40,086 nt of DNA from Leptolyngbya sp. ES-bin-22 (GTDB lineage Bacteria > Cyanobacteriota > Cyanobacteriia > Leptolyngbyales > Leptolyngbyaceae), in NCBI GenBank assembly GCA_014380065.1, contig JACMKO010000341.1, forward strand, positions 1 to 40,086. The letters are read 5' to 3'. Numbering within the stretch: the stretch's first letter is position 1; every line of letters begins with the position of its first letter. Of the stretch, positions 39,414 to 40,086 are shown piece by piece. A program made the translations under genes and the position numbers. A model generated the notes under the pieces. The model was not told where the DNA came from. It did not search any database and was given only the letters and a program-made list of their open reading frames with translations.

Positions 39414-40086
39414 TGTTCTAGCCAACGCCGATCGCCTCAATGGACGATCGCACCCACTGTCAGACGCTCTGCCAACGCTTAGACAACAAATCAAGCAAGG
39501 TATGGAAGCCTGTCGCAACAGTACATTGGCGCTGTTTAACACGGTCGATTACGAGACATTCTGCCAGCAAGCCCATCCAGATTTCAGCCCGATCGGCTGG
39601 CACCTGGGACATATCGCTTACACAGAGTCACTCTGGCTGCTAGAGCATTCCGCTGGACTTCCACCTCAATTTCCTCCGTACCGTCGCCTGTTTGCAGCCG
39701 ATAGTCTACCGAAAACAGAGCGCGTCTACCTGCCCGACTTAGCTGAAGTACAGGCGTATCTACAAACCGTCCGCAATGCCGTGTTTGCCTATCTGGAAAC
39801 GGCACCCCTTGATAAACAAGAACGTCTCTGGCGCTGGTTGCTACAACATGAAAGCCAGCACGGGGAGACGATCGCGCTGGTGTTGGAGTTAATTAGGAGT
39901 CACGAGTCAGTAGTCAGTGGTCACGAGTCACAAGTCACGAGTCAGGATCAACTCAAAACTCAAAACTCAAAACTCAAAACTCAAAACTCAAAACTCAAAA
40001 CTCAAAACTCAAAACTCAAAACTCTTCCCCCCTCCCCCCTCCCCCCTTCCCCCTTCCCTGCTCTGCATTCCCGCAGGCTCCTTCGA
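39382..40086 (+). CDS. egtB: Ergothioneine biosynthesis protein EgtB-like, N-terminal part (cut by window end)
   Basis: This frame is not in the ORF track because it has no stop before the window end. The ATG at 39382 overlaps egtC by 32 bases in another frame. It reads MTSISKAIQSDVLANADRLN, then a DinB_2-type domain with CRNSTLALFNTVDYETFCQQAHPDFSPIGWHLGHIAYTESLWLL and RLWRWLLQHESQHGETIALVLELI. GWHLGHIAYTE and HESQHGE supply the iron-ligand histidines expected of EgtB (sulfoxide synthase joining hercynine to a thiol). After LELIR the protein should lead to its FGE-sulfatase domain. Instead the frame runs through repeat-coded peptide (LKTQNSK repeats, then Pro/Ser). The catalytic C-terminal domain lies beyond the window. 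Confidence 0.8.
   Translation, partial: MTSISKAIQSDVLANADRLNGRSHPLSDALPTLRQQIKQGMEACRNSTLALFNTVDYETFCQQAHPDFSPIGWHLGHIAYTESLWLLEHSAGLPPQFPPYRRLFAADSLPKTERVYLPDLAEVQAYLQTVRNAVFAYLETAPLDKQERLWRWLLQHESQHGETIALVLELIRSHESVVSGHESQVTSQDQLKTQNSKLKTQNSKLKTQNSKLKTLPPSPLPPSPFPALHSRRLLR
39898..40060 (+). repeat. Triple heptamer array inside egtB
   Basis: Seven degenerate AGTCACG units (39898-39946) are followed by ATCA. Ten exact ACTCAAA units (39951-40020) come next, then about five TCCCCCC-like units (40026-40060). All three blocks have a 7-base period. The array is open on the coding strand. The reverse orientation of ACTCAAA would give a TGA every 21 bases. Confidence 0.9.

Noticed and set aside
39951-40020. 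Regular array as a possible CRISPR
   Set aside because: The unit is 7 bases with no spacers, so it is a short tandem repeat.

Overview
The window is chromosomal DNA from a cyanobacterium. The evidence is a complete phycocyanin rod operon, a long-form petH (FNR carrying a CpcD-like domain), phosphoribulokinase, a cyanobacterial-type atpD-atpC pair, a tocopherol cyclase, a CruA/CruP-type lycopene cyclase and very frequent HIP1 (GCGATCGC) palindromes. Heptameric tandem repeats, a cyanoexosortase pair and an HpsJ-like protein point to a filamentous type, perhaps Leptolyngbya-like. That last step is inference.

Layout. 0-5.5 kb: the N-terminal part of an RND-pump membrane-fusion lipoprotein with an in-frame amber codon, a divergent PadR regulator, two small unknown genes, a siroheme pair (sirB, cobA), a DUF29 gene and an RluD-type pseudouridine synthase. 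6.0-13.6 kb: a ten-gene phycobilisome operon, cpcB-cpcA-cpcC-cpcC-cpcD-cpcE-cpcF-cpcG-cpcG-cpcG, with a strong attenuator hairpin after cpcA. 13.8-18.6 kb (minus strand): tocopherol cyclase, DUF760, scpB, a DrrA-type ABC ATPase, a PAP2 phosphatase and a small unknown. 18.8-23.2 kb: a CruA-like cyclase and a 646-residue coiled-coil protein of unknown role flanked by an inverted repeat pair. 23.9-26.2 kb: cyanoexosortase, its associated protein and an HpsJ-like membrane protein. 26.3-29.2 kb: prk and petH, divergent. 29.5-34.8 kb: tandem universal stress protein, hot-dog thioesterase, dxr, atpC and atpD. 35.1-40.1 kb: DUF3110, murQ, a small CxxC protein, a sugar-nucleotide epimerase, egtC and the start of egtB.

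How the genes work together. CpcB/CpcA build phycocyanin, CpcE/F attach the bilin to CpcA, CpcC/CpcD build rods and CpcG joins rods to the core. PetH can dock on the phycobilisome through the same CpcD-type domain and supplies NADPH, while ATP synthase and PRK feed the Calvin cycle. Dxr supplies isoprenoids upstream of tocopherol and carotenoid cyclases also present here.

The most unusual signal is a set of 7-bp short tandem repeats (ACTCAAA, TTAGTTG, CCCCTCT, AAGGATAA-like). Between genes they form near-perfect hairpins (cpcC-cpcD, cpcG1-cpcG2, scpB-ABC, atpD-atpC). The same families also lie inside three protein-coding genes (tocopherol cyclase, CruA-like cyclase, egtB), where they are read through in frame as low-complexity peptide at or near domain boundaries. 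I found no tRNA, rRNA, CRISPR array or transposase gene.
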